This document shows positions 46,500 through 58,108 of a DNA stretch of 64,000 nucleotides, in pieces. The stretch lies in the NCBI RefSeq assembly GCF_019578655.1, contig NC_063258.1, forward strand, positions 18,232,802 to 18,296,801, given 5' to 3'. Both the position numbers and the translations under genes were made by a program. How positions within the stretch are numbered: position 1 is the first letter of the stretch; the number at the start of each line of letters is the position of its first letter. Source of the DNA: Ricinus communis (lineage: Eukaryota > Streptophyta > Magnoliopsida > Malpighiales > Euphorbiaceae). The notes beneath the pieces are model-generated. The model ran no database searches. It had not been told where the DNA came from and saw nothing but the letters and a program-made list of their open reading frames with translations.

Positions 46500-49065
46500 A
46501 ACCCTTGGTTTTGTCGGCAGGTTGGTGAGGTGGCATGTAAGTTGGACTTGCCGCCAAGTATTAGTAATGTTCTCTGAGGTTAAATCCAGTTGTTTGTAAG
46601 TTTGAGCTGAGGAAGTGTATTTTCGATCTTTGCTCGTGTTGGATCCCTCGGTGTCGCGGAAGCAAGTGAAGATTTGGTTTCGGGGTTTTGTCGATGAGTC
46701 TTGTGGTTTAGTTTAGTTTCACTGAGGAAAAGTTCCAGAAGCCGAGTTGGAGATGAGCGGTTCCTAATTAGTTTCAGTCTTAGAGTGTAGCCCTTTTTCT
46801 TTTTAAAATTCGAGGTCGAATTTTTTTTAAGGAGGAGAGAGAGAGAGTGCGGCCACGGGGGAAGAGAGTGAGGGGGCCCTGCAGGCGTCAGTGGCGGCCG
46901 TCGGGCGTGGGCTGGGCGGCGGCGGCTTAGTGGAAGCAGCGGAAGAGCGGCGGCTTCAGGCGTGTTCCGGCCGTTTTGGCGTTGTTGGCCGAGTCGGGTG
47001 GCGATCGGCTCCTCTCGGCGAGAGCTTTCTTTTAGCGGCCGGTGGTGGCCGGGAAGCGAAGATCCGGTGGAGAGAGAAAATGGTGGCAGCCGGCATTTTT
47101 GGGCTTTTCCGGCGAGCTCCGGAGAAGAATGGATGATCGGAGGATGTATCCCGACTCTCCTCATCTCAAGCTTCGCGATGGCACCGGTTTCGTGGCGATC
47201 GGGCTTCGTTTGTAAATCGACGGTCGAGATCGTCCGTAAATTTCTCCGGATGATCGGGTGTTAGATCGGAAAATCGAAAGCGGGGATCATCATCAGCGCG
47301 TCGTTGTGAGTCCGATGGTGTGTTCGGATCGTCGATCGGACTCCGGCGGCCGGAGGCGAGTCGACCGAGCGATCGAGCGTCTCGGTAATTTTCTTTGGCC
47401 CGTTAATTTTAGAAATCCTTGGTTATTTGTGTTTATTGGATTATATTGAGTATTTGATAATTTTTGTGAGTCAAAAATAATTGTCTGTCAGTTTGCCTGC
47501 CTCGTATTTTGTGCTGTGTGGCGGAGTCGGGAAATAGTGAAGTTTGGGGACCCGACTCCTATTGTTTGAATCGTTAAGTATTTGAAGTGTTCTTCTGGCA
47601 GGTCCTGGACCCATTTTTACGGGGGGTAATGTTAGTGTTGTAGGGAGGTTCACGGGATTTTCGGTGAGAATTCTCCGAGTCGAGATTCTTAGACAGTCAG
47701 TCTAGGAGTCTAGACCTAGGATTAATGATGGATTGTCTCGGTATTGATAAATTGTTTTCCGTGATTAGATGATCATGCATTCGGCTCGCTCCTCTACCGA
47801 GACACCGGAGGAGCTAGGAGGTCGCCCAATCCCGTGAGTTAAAGTCATTTAATCTTTCGCGCTATTGCTAGTCCGATTTTAATATGCTATTTAGAATTTG
47901 TGCTTAATATGATTATTAGTATCGCAAGATAAATGATTTCACTTGATTATTAATATTTGAAATAATATAAATATTATTATTAGTATGTTATAATAAGATA
48001 AGCGTTATTATTTTTCCCCTCACAAGTTGCACGTTGTTTTACCTTAAATCTTTAATCTTTATTTCGATATGTGTTGGTTGAGTTCATCAGATAATGATAT
48101 TTATTATATGTGATGATTGCGAATTGGGAAATGTGGCTTGTAGAACATGCCACTTTGATGGGTTACATCGGGACGCGTCATAGGTAATGATCATGGACAT
48201 GTAATAAGATTTTCATGGGTTTGCCCTGGTCGAGCATGGCTCTCTGGGCTGATTTGTGTAAATTGCCGGAGGTAAGGTCCCTGGTCGAGCATTGCTCTCG
48301 GGGCACCAGTCTTATTGGATTAAGAGAGCCGAATGGCTACTAGATTTCTTATTTGGATATTTAAGTGACTAGAGGTAAGGTCCTGGTCGAGCATTGCTCT
48401 CGGGGGCGCCAGTCTTATTGGATTAAGAGAGCCGAATGGCTACTAGATTTTGGGGTTTAGGGTTCTACCGAGCCACTTGTCCCGTAAAAGTAAAAATATA
48501 TTTTTATTTATTCATTTATTTATTTATTATGGTAATGATTATAATATGGATTGTATTTACGTGCATGGTTGATATTTTGATTCGAATGATTAATATTTTA
48601 TGTGAAGGAAATAGTAGGGTATGATTATAGTATGATTTGAATAATCTATGTTTTCCGAGAAGAAGCAATAGTCCCTAGATTATTTGATTTTAACTCACTC
48701 TAGACCGAGTCTCCATTTATGTTTTTGATTCGTATTTGTTAGTTCTCCCGCGACTCTTATTGATGCTTGACTCCTTCATCATCGGGTGATGTATTTGATT
48801 TGGTATGTAAATTGGTAAATCTTAGATTCTCCGCAGTAGTAATAGTAAATGTATCAGTTGTAAATTTTCTGAGCTTCAGGTCTCGCCTAGTTTTTCCGGG
48901 GCGCATCAAGTATTTATGTAGAATGTAGCTATTAAGATAATTTGTGGTTTTAATAATATTAATTTGAGATGAGATTTGTTTAAATCAGTGAGTGTCAGGC
49001 TTACTACGGGTTTCGGTGGCCTTAAGCCTACCCATTCCCTAGTGCCGGTCACAGGCCCACGGGTG
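46500..49065 (+). repeat. GC-rich LTR family, copy 1 (truncated)
   Basis: From 47089 to 49065 this aligns collinearly with 55128-57150 of the solo LTR (shared blocks include tatcccgactctcctca, tcgcgactctta and cccattccctagtgccgg). It lacks the final ...GGGTCGTAACA end. Sequence before 47089 is GC-rich or mixed and differs from the solo LTR, so the left limit is uncertain. ORFs inside (46580-47164, 46891-47264, 47258-47449) are chance products of high GC. Confidence 0.65.
48269..48450 (+). repeat. 103-bp tandem repeat inside the GC-rich LTR
   Basis: Two units begin gaggtaaggtcc, contain tggtcgagcattgctctcgg and end tggctactagattt. The solo LTR carries a different, more numerous and more diverged set of tggtcgagc/gctctc repeats at 56285-56600. 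Confidence 0.8.
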
Positions 49066-49879
49066 GTGGTGGTGCTATATAACTAAGGCACCTTATGCAA
49101 TTAGTTTTCCTTTTAATATAATGAAGATGGATTGTTGTTGGTTATTTAGATCTTATAATTTATTTTGTAAAGGATCTGTTTTAATAAACAATGACTAAGA
49201 ATTATGAAAAAGAAGAAAATTGTGAATGAGTAACAATTCCTAATTATATATTCAATTCCAACAAAAAGAGGTTATGTTTCAAAAATGAAATTGGTAGTTC
49301 AATTGTCTAGCTTGTTTCAACTGTGAAATAAAAAAAATGAAGGCACCTCCCTTCCTTTTGTCTAAAAAGGAGCAACAACTTACAAAAAATAAAATCTACA
49401 TTTAAATACTAAAATCTATTGAATTAGTTGGAGTTATTTTTTGGTATGCTGCTTGTATCTTGAAGGCACCTCCCTTCCTTTTGGTCTTGGCCCTTTCTTT
49501 TCTGTTTCATTTGTTGTCTTAGGTTGACCTGCAATTTAGCTTGACTGTGTTTAGTTTGGCATAGGAAATTCACTTGTAATTGATTTCTAACTGCCAGGAA
49601 ATGCACTTTCTATCTAACTTGAGCCTTAACATAATTTGACAATAAAAGGTACTCAATATAACAGTCTTCAAACCAATATTCAACAAAGTCAACTATCATA
49701 TTTAAATATACACTTACAACCAATACCATAAATAGAATCAAGCACACTTTTTTAAGTGGTATGGACATTAATATTTCCAATTACAGAATTTGGTCCCTCC
49801 TTCCCATTTGCAGAAGTTGGTCTACCTTGGCATCTTTGTTGGAAGAACTAGCGGATGCCTATCAACATAAAGTCAACTA
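49066..49879. other. intergenic DNA, possibly MULE tail
   Basis: The 22-bp block gaaggcacctcccttcctttt plus g occurs at about 49339 and 49463. A minus-strand ORF at 49424-49606 has a Lys/Gln-rich segment (MKQKRKGQDQKEGR) and may be the C-terminal tail of the adjacent MULE transposase, but this is not established. Confidence 0.35.
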
Positions 49880-50357
49880 CATAATAACAATCATAATAAA
49901 GCATTTACTACTATCAAACAAGGTAATAATGAATGAAATACTTATATTTAGTGCATATGACCCATAATACCTCTTGTTATGTCCCATCTTACCATAAATA
50001 CTGTATTTTATGGATATTACTTCTTTCCTTGTTAATTTCCCTTTCAGCTTGTTATTTTTTTTGCCTTTTTTTTGCACTTCCTCAGCCTCCCTTCTCCCAG
50101 CTTTGGGTTTCTACCTATCTTCTTCTTGATAGGTGTATGTGGTTGTATTATACCTGGTGGGCTTAGATGTTTTTCCTACATTTGAAGCCTATTCAAAGGA
50201 TTGATGACATGACTGTAAACCTTAATGTAGGTTTCTCTTTTGTAACAGTCATTAACAAAGTGTTATCGTTGTTCATTATTCTCATATATGCAAGAACAAG
50301 CATGCATACATAGAATGCCTATAAGTTCTCACCTCCTACAAGTGTAGGTCATCTTTT
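49880..50357 (-). pseudogene. MULE (MuDR-like) transposase C-terminal region
   Basis: A single minus-strand frame reads TYTCRR, stop, ELIGILCMHACSCI (SWIM zinc finger CxxW...C.H form), then Y...ETYIKVYSHVINPLN, PPG, KKKIGRNPK and a Lys-rich stretch. This is the usual C-terminal order of plant MULE transposases. Two of the three early stops fall where Trp is expected (TGA and TAG). A shifted frame continues with LTRKEVI...YGKMGHNKRYYG, a degenerate zinc knuckle. The DDE catalytic part is not seen: it would lie beyond 50405, where an LTR fragment begins. Confidence 0.7.
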
Positions 50358-50405
50358 CTATATATAGGTCATCTTTTCTATGTCCACCACAAGTTTCCCA
50401 TCCAC

Positions 50406-50803
50406 TGTCACGACCCGATTTGTGGGCCCGTGACCAGCGCTAGAGAATGGATAGACTTAAGGCTACTGAATCCCGTAGTAAGCCTTACTAACCGATAACT
50501 CAATAACATGCTCATGAAAATATAATATTAATCATGTCTGACATGCCATATATAAATCTAATTGGTCTGATAACATTTCACGTCCATTATGGACCAGAAA
50601 ATCATAACAATAAAAAATATTCTACTGCAGAAGGTCTAGAGTATAGAATAACTAAAAATATAAAAGTATAGATTATTTATAATAAGCCCAATAAAGGAAG
50701 GAGTCGGGCTATCAAAATGCAGGATGGCAAAGAACTCTAACTGTCACCTGAAAAATAAAATTGAGACTATCAGTCTCGAGAGTGAGTTAAAATCAAATAA
50801 TCC
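50406..50803 (-). repeat. GC-rich LTR family, 3'-terminal fragment, inverted
   Basis: Read on the minus strand it matches the last 400 bp of the solo LTR (ttatttgattttaact, cgagactgatagtctcaatt, cccgactcctt, gcttactacgggattc) and ends GGGTCGTGACA. That end abuts MULE sequence exactly. The other side is cut at about 50803. Confidence 0.75.
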
Positions 50804-51130
50804 TGTAACTAACAAGCATACTAGGAAGTGCACTGACAAGTGCTCCAAGCACACTAGCAATCGCCCAGCACACCAAAGAACGCCCAAGCACACCAAAGAA
50901 TCAAACTGCAAGAAGGAGGACAGTGTGTAAGAAATTCAAGGAGGACAACTGGTTTTGGATGTCATGTGGATTTGAATACAGGAAGAACAACTTACAATGT
51001 TAGGGAACTTTTCATACTTATTTTTTTCTTATAAATATTAGTTTGTGGCATGTTTCATCTGACATTTTGACATTCACAGCCTGGACAAACTAGTAAAAGA
51101 GTAATTAGTGAAGGTCTACAAGTAGAGGAA

Positions 51131-51460
51131 ATGGAAACTGATCCTCAAACTAGGTTCCCAATACCATGTGAAAGAGACTTCAGAAGAAGCAAAGAGAAAA
51201 GGGATGCATCATCCATTACAAGGACAATTAAATTCACTAGAGATGGCTCAGAAGTTACATTTGCTACTAACTTGCTATTTGAAGCCTCAGGACTGCAATG
51301 GAGAGGAGTTGCAATTACCTCTTCACAGTTGCAAGCTCAAAAAGAGCAACTAGTAGGTAAACAGAGAAAGAAAGGCAAGATAGTTAGTGAAGAGCAACTA
51401 ATAGGCAGACAGAAAAAGAAAGGCAAGATAGTTAGTGATACTACTACAACAGACCAATAG
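51131..51460 (+). CDS. hypothetical protein, 109 aa, basic with internal repeat
   Basis: Not recognised. The ORF is open and of balanced composition compared with the surroundings. Residues about 80-102 contain a repeated QLxGxQxKKGKIVS unit, encoded by a roughly 48-bp tandem duplication (about 51335-51435). The Lys-rich, repeat-bearing tail would fit the C-terminus of a transposase or a DNA-binding protein. Its start codon is uncertain because the frame lacks upstream support. It may be another MULE relic on the opposite strand. Confidence 0.3.
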   Translation: METDPQTRFPIPCERDFRRSKEKRDASSITRTIKFTRDGSEVTFATNLLFEASGLQWRGVAITSSQLQAQKEQLVGKQRKKGKIVSEEQLIGRQKKKGKIVSDTTTTDQ

Positions 51461-52540
51461 TTACCACAAAATATTAGTTCACTAAACTATAACATCAAGC
51501 CAATCGAGCAAGATTCCCAACCGCATAACAAAATGGCAATTTTCCACATAACAATATTTTTTTAATAATATACCTGGGTCTCCTCTTGTCGCCATCTTCA
51601 AGGACCAATCAGACAACCCTACCACTTCTTCTTTTTATGTACAATAACTATTCTTTACAGCCTCACCACCAACCTTTTCAAGTAAGAGTTAAAGCCTGCA
51701 ATGTTTAAAAACATATCCCATTATCAATCTTCGAAGCTTTGATGCACCCTTTTCAAAAAAAAAAAAAAATCAAAACAGGAAAATGTCACTACCAGACAAA
51801 AGAGAAAAAGAAAGTTCGATTATATAGAATAAGAGAAAAGAATAAGATTTTGCAAAAGCTTAGTTTATGTTTTGGCAAAGCAATAGCAATAGGCAAGACA
51901 AGGAAAGCAATGGGGGGTGTTACTATGAAACTGTAACTTCCTCATTTGATAAGTTACAGGGTTAAATGATGTGTCCTTTCTCTTATTTAAAGACATGTCA
52001 CTTTTTCTGAATTTGGTGAACACGTGGATTGCCACGTGTGATTTCTATTACTCCTCTAACCGTTATTGGATGGTAAAAATTTTGTTACTCAAATCAAAGA
52101 CCATAGAGTTTTGTGATACAAATTGAAATCCAAGAACGATGATGATATTAGGGTGATAGTTGAGAGACTGTAAATATGATTTACCGGCAAAAACTTAATA
52201 TAGGAGCAAGATTTAAAATGGTAATTATTCTGAATCTCCACTTCTCAAAGAGCATTTATACAACTGGAGTCTGTCACATGGAATAAAAGTAGGGAAAAGG
52301 CTCAAATTTGCCCATAATATATAACCTCAAGTACAGATTCACCCTCCATATTTTTTTTAGCCGGTTGCACATAATATCTTGCCAAAACGGAGTTCTTAAG
52401 CCCCTATTTAGAACGGAGCTGAAGAACGTGAAGTTCAAAATATATAACGGTTAGTAGGACCCACATGTAAGGAAGCAACTTAATAAAGATATATATATAA
52501 TGATTTAAAGTTCAAAATATATAACAGTCAGTAGAACCCA
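51461..52540. other. intergenic DNA with small repeats
   Basis: No supported gene. A 34-bp block (aagttcaaaatatataac... to acccac) appears at about 52431 and 52508. The segment near 52300-52400 (gcccataatatataacctcaagtacag) resembles wording common in plant non-coding repeats, but no ends were defined. Confidence 0.45.
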
Positions 52541-52541
52541 C

Positions 52542-53148
52542 TACTTTATATTAATTATTTTTTAATATTTAGAAATTATATTTTTTATTTTTTTTTCTGA
52601 TTTTATATTAAAGATTCTTTTCGGTAAAATTTCAAATGAAAAATAATTATTAATTAGATTTGATTTTATACTATTTGTTCTTTAATTTTTTCAATTTAAT
52701 TAGATTTGGTTAAACAATTATCAATTTTAATGTCTGTAAGAAAAATAATTAACTAGTGTTCTTTAATTACTCTAATTTTCAAGATAATTAAATTCTAGTA
52801 AAATTTAAATATTATTAAAATATTTATATTTTTAAAATATTAAAAATTTATATAATTTAACTTTAAATCATTATAAATAAATAGATATAATTCTGACAAA
52901 TTATATTTTTTTTAACTTAATTTTTAATTACATTGACTTTTAAAATACAATGAAACCCTAATGCAATAAATAAAATGTAAAAGACTATTACTATAATATA
53001 CTAAAAATCAAGAGGCAAATAGTATAAATCAAACCAAGTTAATAATTTTTTATAAAAATTCTAATGAAATAGATTTTTAGTATAAAATTATAAAATAGAA
53101 GAATAAAAAATATAATTTTTAAATATATATACCATTTTAAAAGAATAT
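52542..53148 (+). repeat. tandem duplication, arm A (empty site)
   Basis: About 600 bp matching 53704-54241 plus 57164-57230. At 53071-53080 it reads agatttttag without interruption, so it preserves the site that in arm B is split by the solo LTR. Confidence 0.8.
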
Positions 53149-53703
53149 ATATATATATCAAAAAACACTCTTTATATAATAAAGCCTTCGTTGCACTCTT
53201 TATTTAGAAGCAAATAAATTCTAGTTTTCAATAGTGAATTAAATAATAATTTTAGCTATTACAGCAGAATAGCAAACAAATTCTGATACACAGCCAACAG
53301 TTATTAAATACATATATATATATATATATAGGTTAGCTAAATTTATAGTTGTTTTTGTAAAGCATAGAACTTTTGCTTTTAAAAAGAACCTAAAGCTATG
53401 AAAAGGCAGGGCTAAAATTTAAGGAAAAATCACATCAATGTACACGAGGTTTAAGAAACAAAACTACTTTGATATTTAATACTGTCAGACAGTATAGTTA
53501 TTCTGTTTATACGTCTATTGAACACTTTAAAAGGACATGTTCCTAAACACTTTAAAACCACATCATTTTTAATCCTTACTTTTATATAATTATATTTCTA
53601 AAAGGACAAATGACACTTTATACTTCAAACTTTACATTTAACTATATTAATGCAATTACAGTTTCTTTACAACCTATCAATTTAAAAAAAAAAAAGAAAT
53701 TTT
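53149..53703. other. spacer between the tandem duplication arms
   Basis: AT-rich with a (TA)n run near 53312-53331. No gene. The duplication unit (arm plus spacer) is about 1.16 kb. Confidence 0.5.
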
Positions 53704-54236
53704 ATTTTTTATATTAATTATTTTTAATATTTAGAAATTATATTTTTTTTATTTGTTTTCTGATTTTATATTAAAGATTATTTTCAGTAAAATTTTAAAT
53801 AAAAAATAATTATTAATTAGATTTGATTTTATACTATTTGCTCTTTAATTTTTCAATTAGATTAGATTTGGTTAAATAATTATTAATTTTAATGTCTGTA
53901 AGAAAAATAATTAACTAGTGTTCTTCAATTACTCTAATTTTCAACATAATTAAACTCTAGTAAAATTTAAATATATTAAAATATTTATATTTTTTAACTA
54001 TTAAAAATTTATATAATTTAACTTTAAATCACAATAAATAAAATAGATATAATTTTGACAAATTATATTTTTTATTAACTTAATTTTTTAATTACATTGA
54101 CTTTTAAAATACAATGAAACCTAATGCAATAAATAAAATGTAAAAGACTATTACTATAATACACTAAAAATCAAGAAGCAAATAATATAAATCAAATCAA
54201 GTTAACAATTTTTTATAAAAATTCTAATGAAATGGA

Positions 54237-54241
54237 TTTTT
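54237..54241 (+). other. target-site duplication, left (TTTTT)
   Basis: Five T immediately before TGTAATACCC, matched by five T at 57164-57168. The empty arm has a single TTTTT at 53074-53078. Confidence 0.75.
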
Positions 54242-57163
54242 TGTAATACCCGGAATTTTCATATATTTAATAATAATTTTTTATTTAAGTTAATTTTAGC
54301 TTTATTTTTATTTGGTTTAATTTGAAATAATTTAGTAGAAATTTTAATATTAATCAATTAAATGAATTATTTTTTTATACCCAATTAGTTTGAAATTTTA
54401 AGAATTAATTAAGTATATTATTTGTAGGGTAGATTATATTTTTGGTTATTCTAATTTTTCCCCAATGTATATGTATATGTATAAATAAAATTATATATAT
54501 TGAAAATTTTTGGAAGAAATTATAAAGGATGTTTTTATAAAAGAATTCTGAGGAAATTGGTATTTTAATTAACTAGTGGTATTAAAATTTAAGTTGAAAA
54601 ATAATTAGTAAATTGGTTATTTAATTTAATTGTGTGTTAGGACTAAATTGGAAATTTATTTTGAAATAAGGATTAAAAGTGTAATTTTATTTTTATGGGG
54701 TTCTAATGAAAATTTGTGAGTTTGGTAGTTTTATAAATAAATATGTCGGTCAGGGGTATTTATGTAATTATGTATTTTCAATAATTCTGATTTGGCCCAA
54801 ATTAATTAGTTAAGGGCTTAATTGAAAGGATAAAGGAAAGTTTAGGGGTTAAATTGGAATTCTGTAGGATGAAATTGTAAGTAATTATGAAGGTTAAGGG
54901 ATCAAATTGTAATAAGGAAAAGTTTGGGGGCTTAATGTCGATATTGAAAGGAAAGAAAATCGGGGAAGAAGAGAGAGAGAGAGAGAGAGAAAGAGGGCAT
55001 CACGCGTGAAGAAGAAGGAGGAGCCGGTCTTTGCGTCGGGTTCTTCGGCGATGTCGGCTGGCGGTGTCGGTGCGGCATCAGCCAGGCAATGAATCAGAGA
55101 GGCTTCCGTAGTTCGCGACCTTCCGGTAAAGTGGAGGCAACCGTGTTTTTCGGGGAGCTTTGGCGGAGGATCGACGATCGGAGGACATATCCCGACTCTC
55201 CTCAGCTGAAGCTTCGAAATGGCACCGGTTTTGTGGCGATCGGACTTCGTTTGCAAATCGACGGTCGAGATCGTCCGTAAATCTCTCCGGATGATCGGGT
55301 GTCGGATTAGAAAATCAGAAGCGGGGATCGTCGTCAGCGCGTTGTTTCGAGTCCGATGGCGAGTCCGGATCATCGATCGGACTCCGGCGGCTGGAGGCGA
55401 GTCGACCGAGCGACCGAACGTCTCGGTAATTTTCTCTGGCCTGTAATTTTGGAAATTCTTGGTTTAATTGTGTGTCTATTGGATTATATTGAGTATTTGA
55501 TGATATTTGTGAGTAAAAAATAATTGTCTGTCAGTTGCCTGCCTTGTGTTTTGTGCTGTGTAATGGAGTCGGGAAAATAGTGAAGTTTGGGGACCCGACT
55601 CCCGTTGTTTAAATTGTTGGATATTTTGAAGTGTTTTTCTGGCAGGTCCTGGACCCGTTTGACGGGGGGTAAATGTCCGTGTTGTAGGGGAGGTTCTGCC
55701 GAATTTTCGGTAGAATTTATCCGAGCCGAGATTCTTAGACAATCAGTCCTAGGAGTCTAAACCTAGGATTAATGATCGATTGTTTCAGCATAATTGATAA
55801 ATTGTTTTTCCATGATTAGATGATCTGTCTGTTCGGCTCGCTCCAACCGAGGCACCGGAGCAGAGCTAGGAGGTCGCCCAATTCTGTGAGTTAAAGTCAT
55901 TTAATCATTGCACTATTGCTAAGTTTGATTTTAATATGCTATTTTAGAATTTGTGCTTAATATGATTATTAGTATCGCAAAATAAATGATTTCACTTGAT
56001 TATTAATTATTGAAATAATATAAATATTATTATTAGTAACGTTATAATAATACAAACGTTATTATTTTCCCTCACGAATTGCATGTTGCTTTACCCTAAA
56101 TGTTTAAACTTTACTTCGATATGTGTTGGATGATTTCATTAGACAATGATATTTATTAAATGTGATGATTGCGATTTGAGAAATGTGGCTTTCGTAGAAC
56201 ATGCCACCTGATGGGTTACATCAGGACCGCGTGTGCACTGGTAATGATCATGGACGGGTAATAAGATTTTTATGGGTTCGCCCTAGTCGAGCATGGCTCT
56301 CTGGGCTGATTTGAGTGAGATCTTGGGAGTAAAGGACTGCAGTGAGCTTAGCTCTCTAGGCCGACTTATTTGAATATTAAGTGGCCGGACTGGAGTTAAG
56401 GACCTTGGTCGAGCTTAAGCTCTCGGGGCGCCCGATCCTATTGGAATGAGATCTGGGAGTAAAGGTCCTGGTCGAGCTTCGCTCGGGCTTATTTGGATAC
56501 TTAAGTGACTAGGCGGAGGTAAGGTCCACGGTGAGCATTGCTCTCTGGGCCTTGATCTTATTGGATCAAGAGAGCCAAAAGACTACTAGAACTTGGGGAT
56601 TAGGGTTCTACTGAGCCACTCGTCCCGTAAAAGTAAAAATATATTTTATTTATTTATTTATTTGGTATGATCATAATATGAGTTGTATTTACGTGCATGG
56701 TTTGATATACTGATTCGAATAATTAATATTTTCTGTGAAGACTGCAATAGTCTGTAGATTATTTGATTTTAACTTACTCTCGAGACTGACAGTCTCAATT
56801 TATTTTTTTTCAGATGCGTGACTGTTAGTCTTCTCGCGACTCTTATTCAGTAACCCGACTCCTTCCTCATCGGGTGATGTATTTGATTTGGTATGTAAAT
56901 TGGTAAATCTTAGATTCTCCGCAGTAGTAATAGTAGATGTATCAGTTGTAAATTTTATGAGTTTCGGGTCTCGCCTAATTTTTCTGGTAGACCGAAGTAA
57001 TTATGTAAAATATAACTATTAAGATGATTTGTGGCTTTAATAATATTAATTTGAGATGAGATTTGATTGAGTTAGTGAGTGTCAGGCTTACTACGGGATT
57101 CGGTGGTCTTAAGCCTACCCATTCCCTAGTGCCGGACACGGGTCCACAGAGTGGGTCGTAACA
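54242..57163 (+). repeat. solo LTR, GC-rich family (2922 bp)
   Basis: Starts TGTAATACCCGG and ends GGGTCGTAACA (TG...CA), flanked by a TTTTT duplication, with an intact empty site in the paralogous arm A. There is no PBS, coding region or second LTR. It therefore fits a solo LTR left by recombination. The left third is AT-rich, the middle (54970-55430) GC-rich, and the right carries gctctc repeats (56285-56600). The ...GTCGTAACA end is of the kind found in chromovirus-type gypsy LTRs (inference). ORFs within are accidental. Confidence 0.8.
54971..54990. repeat. (GA)n microsatellite in the solo LTR
   Basis: Ten GA units. Copy 1 has a shorter gagagagagag run at about 46835, at the matching place before the GC-rich part. 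Confidence 0.85.
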
Positions 57164-57209
57164 TTTTTAGTATAAAATTATAAAATAGAAGAATTAAAAA
57201 TATAATTTT

Positions 57210-57212
<3 letters not shown>

Positions 57213-57259
<47 letters not shown>
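57213..57259. repeat. (AT)n microsatellite
   Basis: Forty-seven bases of perfect AT repeat at the end of arm B. Arm A has only a short run at the matching place. Confidence 0.9.
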
Positions 57260-57260
<1 letters not shown>

Positions 57261-58108
57261 CATGTGTGATTATATTTTAACACATAATATTTTTATTTTG
57301 ACATGTATATTTATTTTTTAACATGAAATTCAAGTATATGCAATTTTATTAATTTTCTATAAATTTATGATTAACAAGTTATATTCCTAATCAAACAATA
57401 ACACTAATTCTAGAAAATAATATGTTAATTATATTTTTAATATTATAGAAATTAAAATTTTATTTTTTAATTAGACAATGATTCAAGTTCTAAAAATGAT
57501 ATTCTAAATAACACTTTTATTATTTTTATTAACTAATAAGTTAGTTTTTTAATTATATAATAATTTCTAATCTTAAAAATAATAATTTTAATTATATTTA
57601 TCATATTAATTTATATAACACCCAAAATAAATTAATAAATATCTTAAAAATAATTCTTATATTATTATACTAATAAATTTTTTAAAACCAATAAATATTA
57701 AAATATTTAAAAATATTTAATTTATTATTATTTTTAAAACATTATAAATAATTATAAAATATTAAAAATTCTATTAAATTTATCTATAAATTTTTATAAT
57801 CAAAATAATTATAATGGTCATATTTTTAAATAAATTCAAATAAAAAGTACTTTACAGTCACATGTAACATTATTTATTAAGTGTTAAATTTATATTGAAT
57901 AGTTTATTTATTACCACTAATCAGTTTATTTATTACCATTAATCATTCATATTAAAATTTAATTAATATAAATTTTGATATTTAATAAATAATATTAATC
58001 ACTGCATAATTGGTTTTATTTATAAAAATATAATAGGCAATATTTAAGAATTTTTTTCTAGCGATACCTATAAAAATTACTATATAGTTCCACTCTTTGA
58101 CAACTTGA
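57260..58108. other. AT-rich intergenic DNA
   Basis: No gene. The short direct repeat agtttatttattaccactaatc / agtttatttattaccattaatc lies near 57900-57945. Confidence 0.5.

Larger units (their letters stand above)
53704..57230 (+). repeat. tandem duplication, arm B (interrupted by solo LTR)
   Basis: Matches arm A from ttttttatattaattat to ctaatgaaatggattttt (54241), then continues after the LTR with tttttagtataaaattataaaatag (57164 onward) into a long AT microsatellite. Arms A and B differ by scattered substitutions and indels, so the duplication is not very recent. Confidence 0.8.

Noticed and set aside
46580..47264. 194-codon minus-strand ORF and overlapping plus-strand ORFs
   Set aside because: Products of the GC-rich LTR region with few stop codons in all frames; no domain and not kept in the solo LTR copy.
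51739..51936. 65-codon Lys-rich ORF
   Set aside because: Derived from an A-tract and AAG-rich sequence; no support beyond being open.
54894..55373. 159-codon minus-strand ORF
   Set aside because: Lies in the equivalent GC-rich part of the solo LTR; different protein from the copy-1 ORF, so not conserved.
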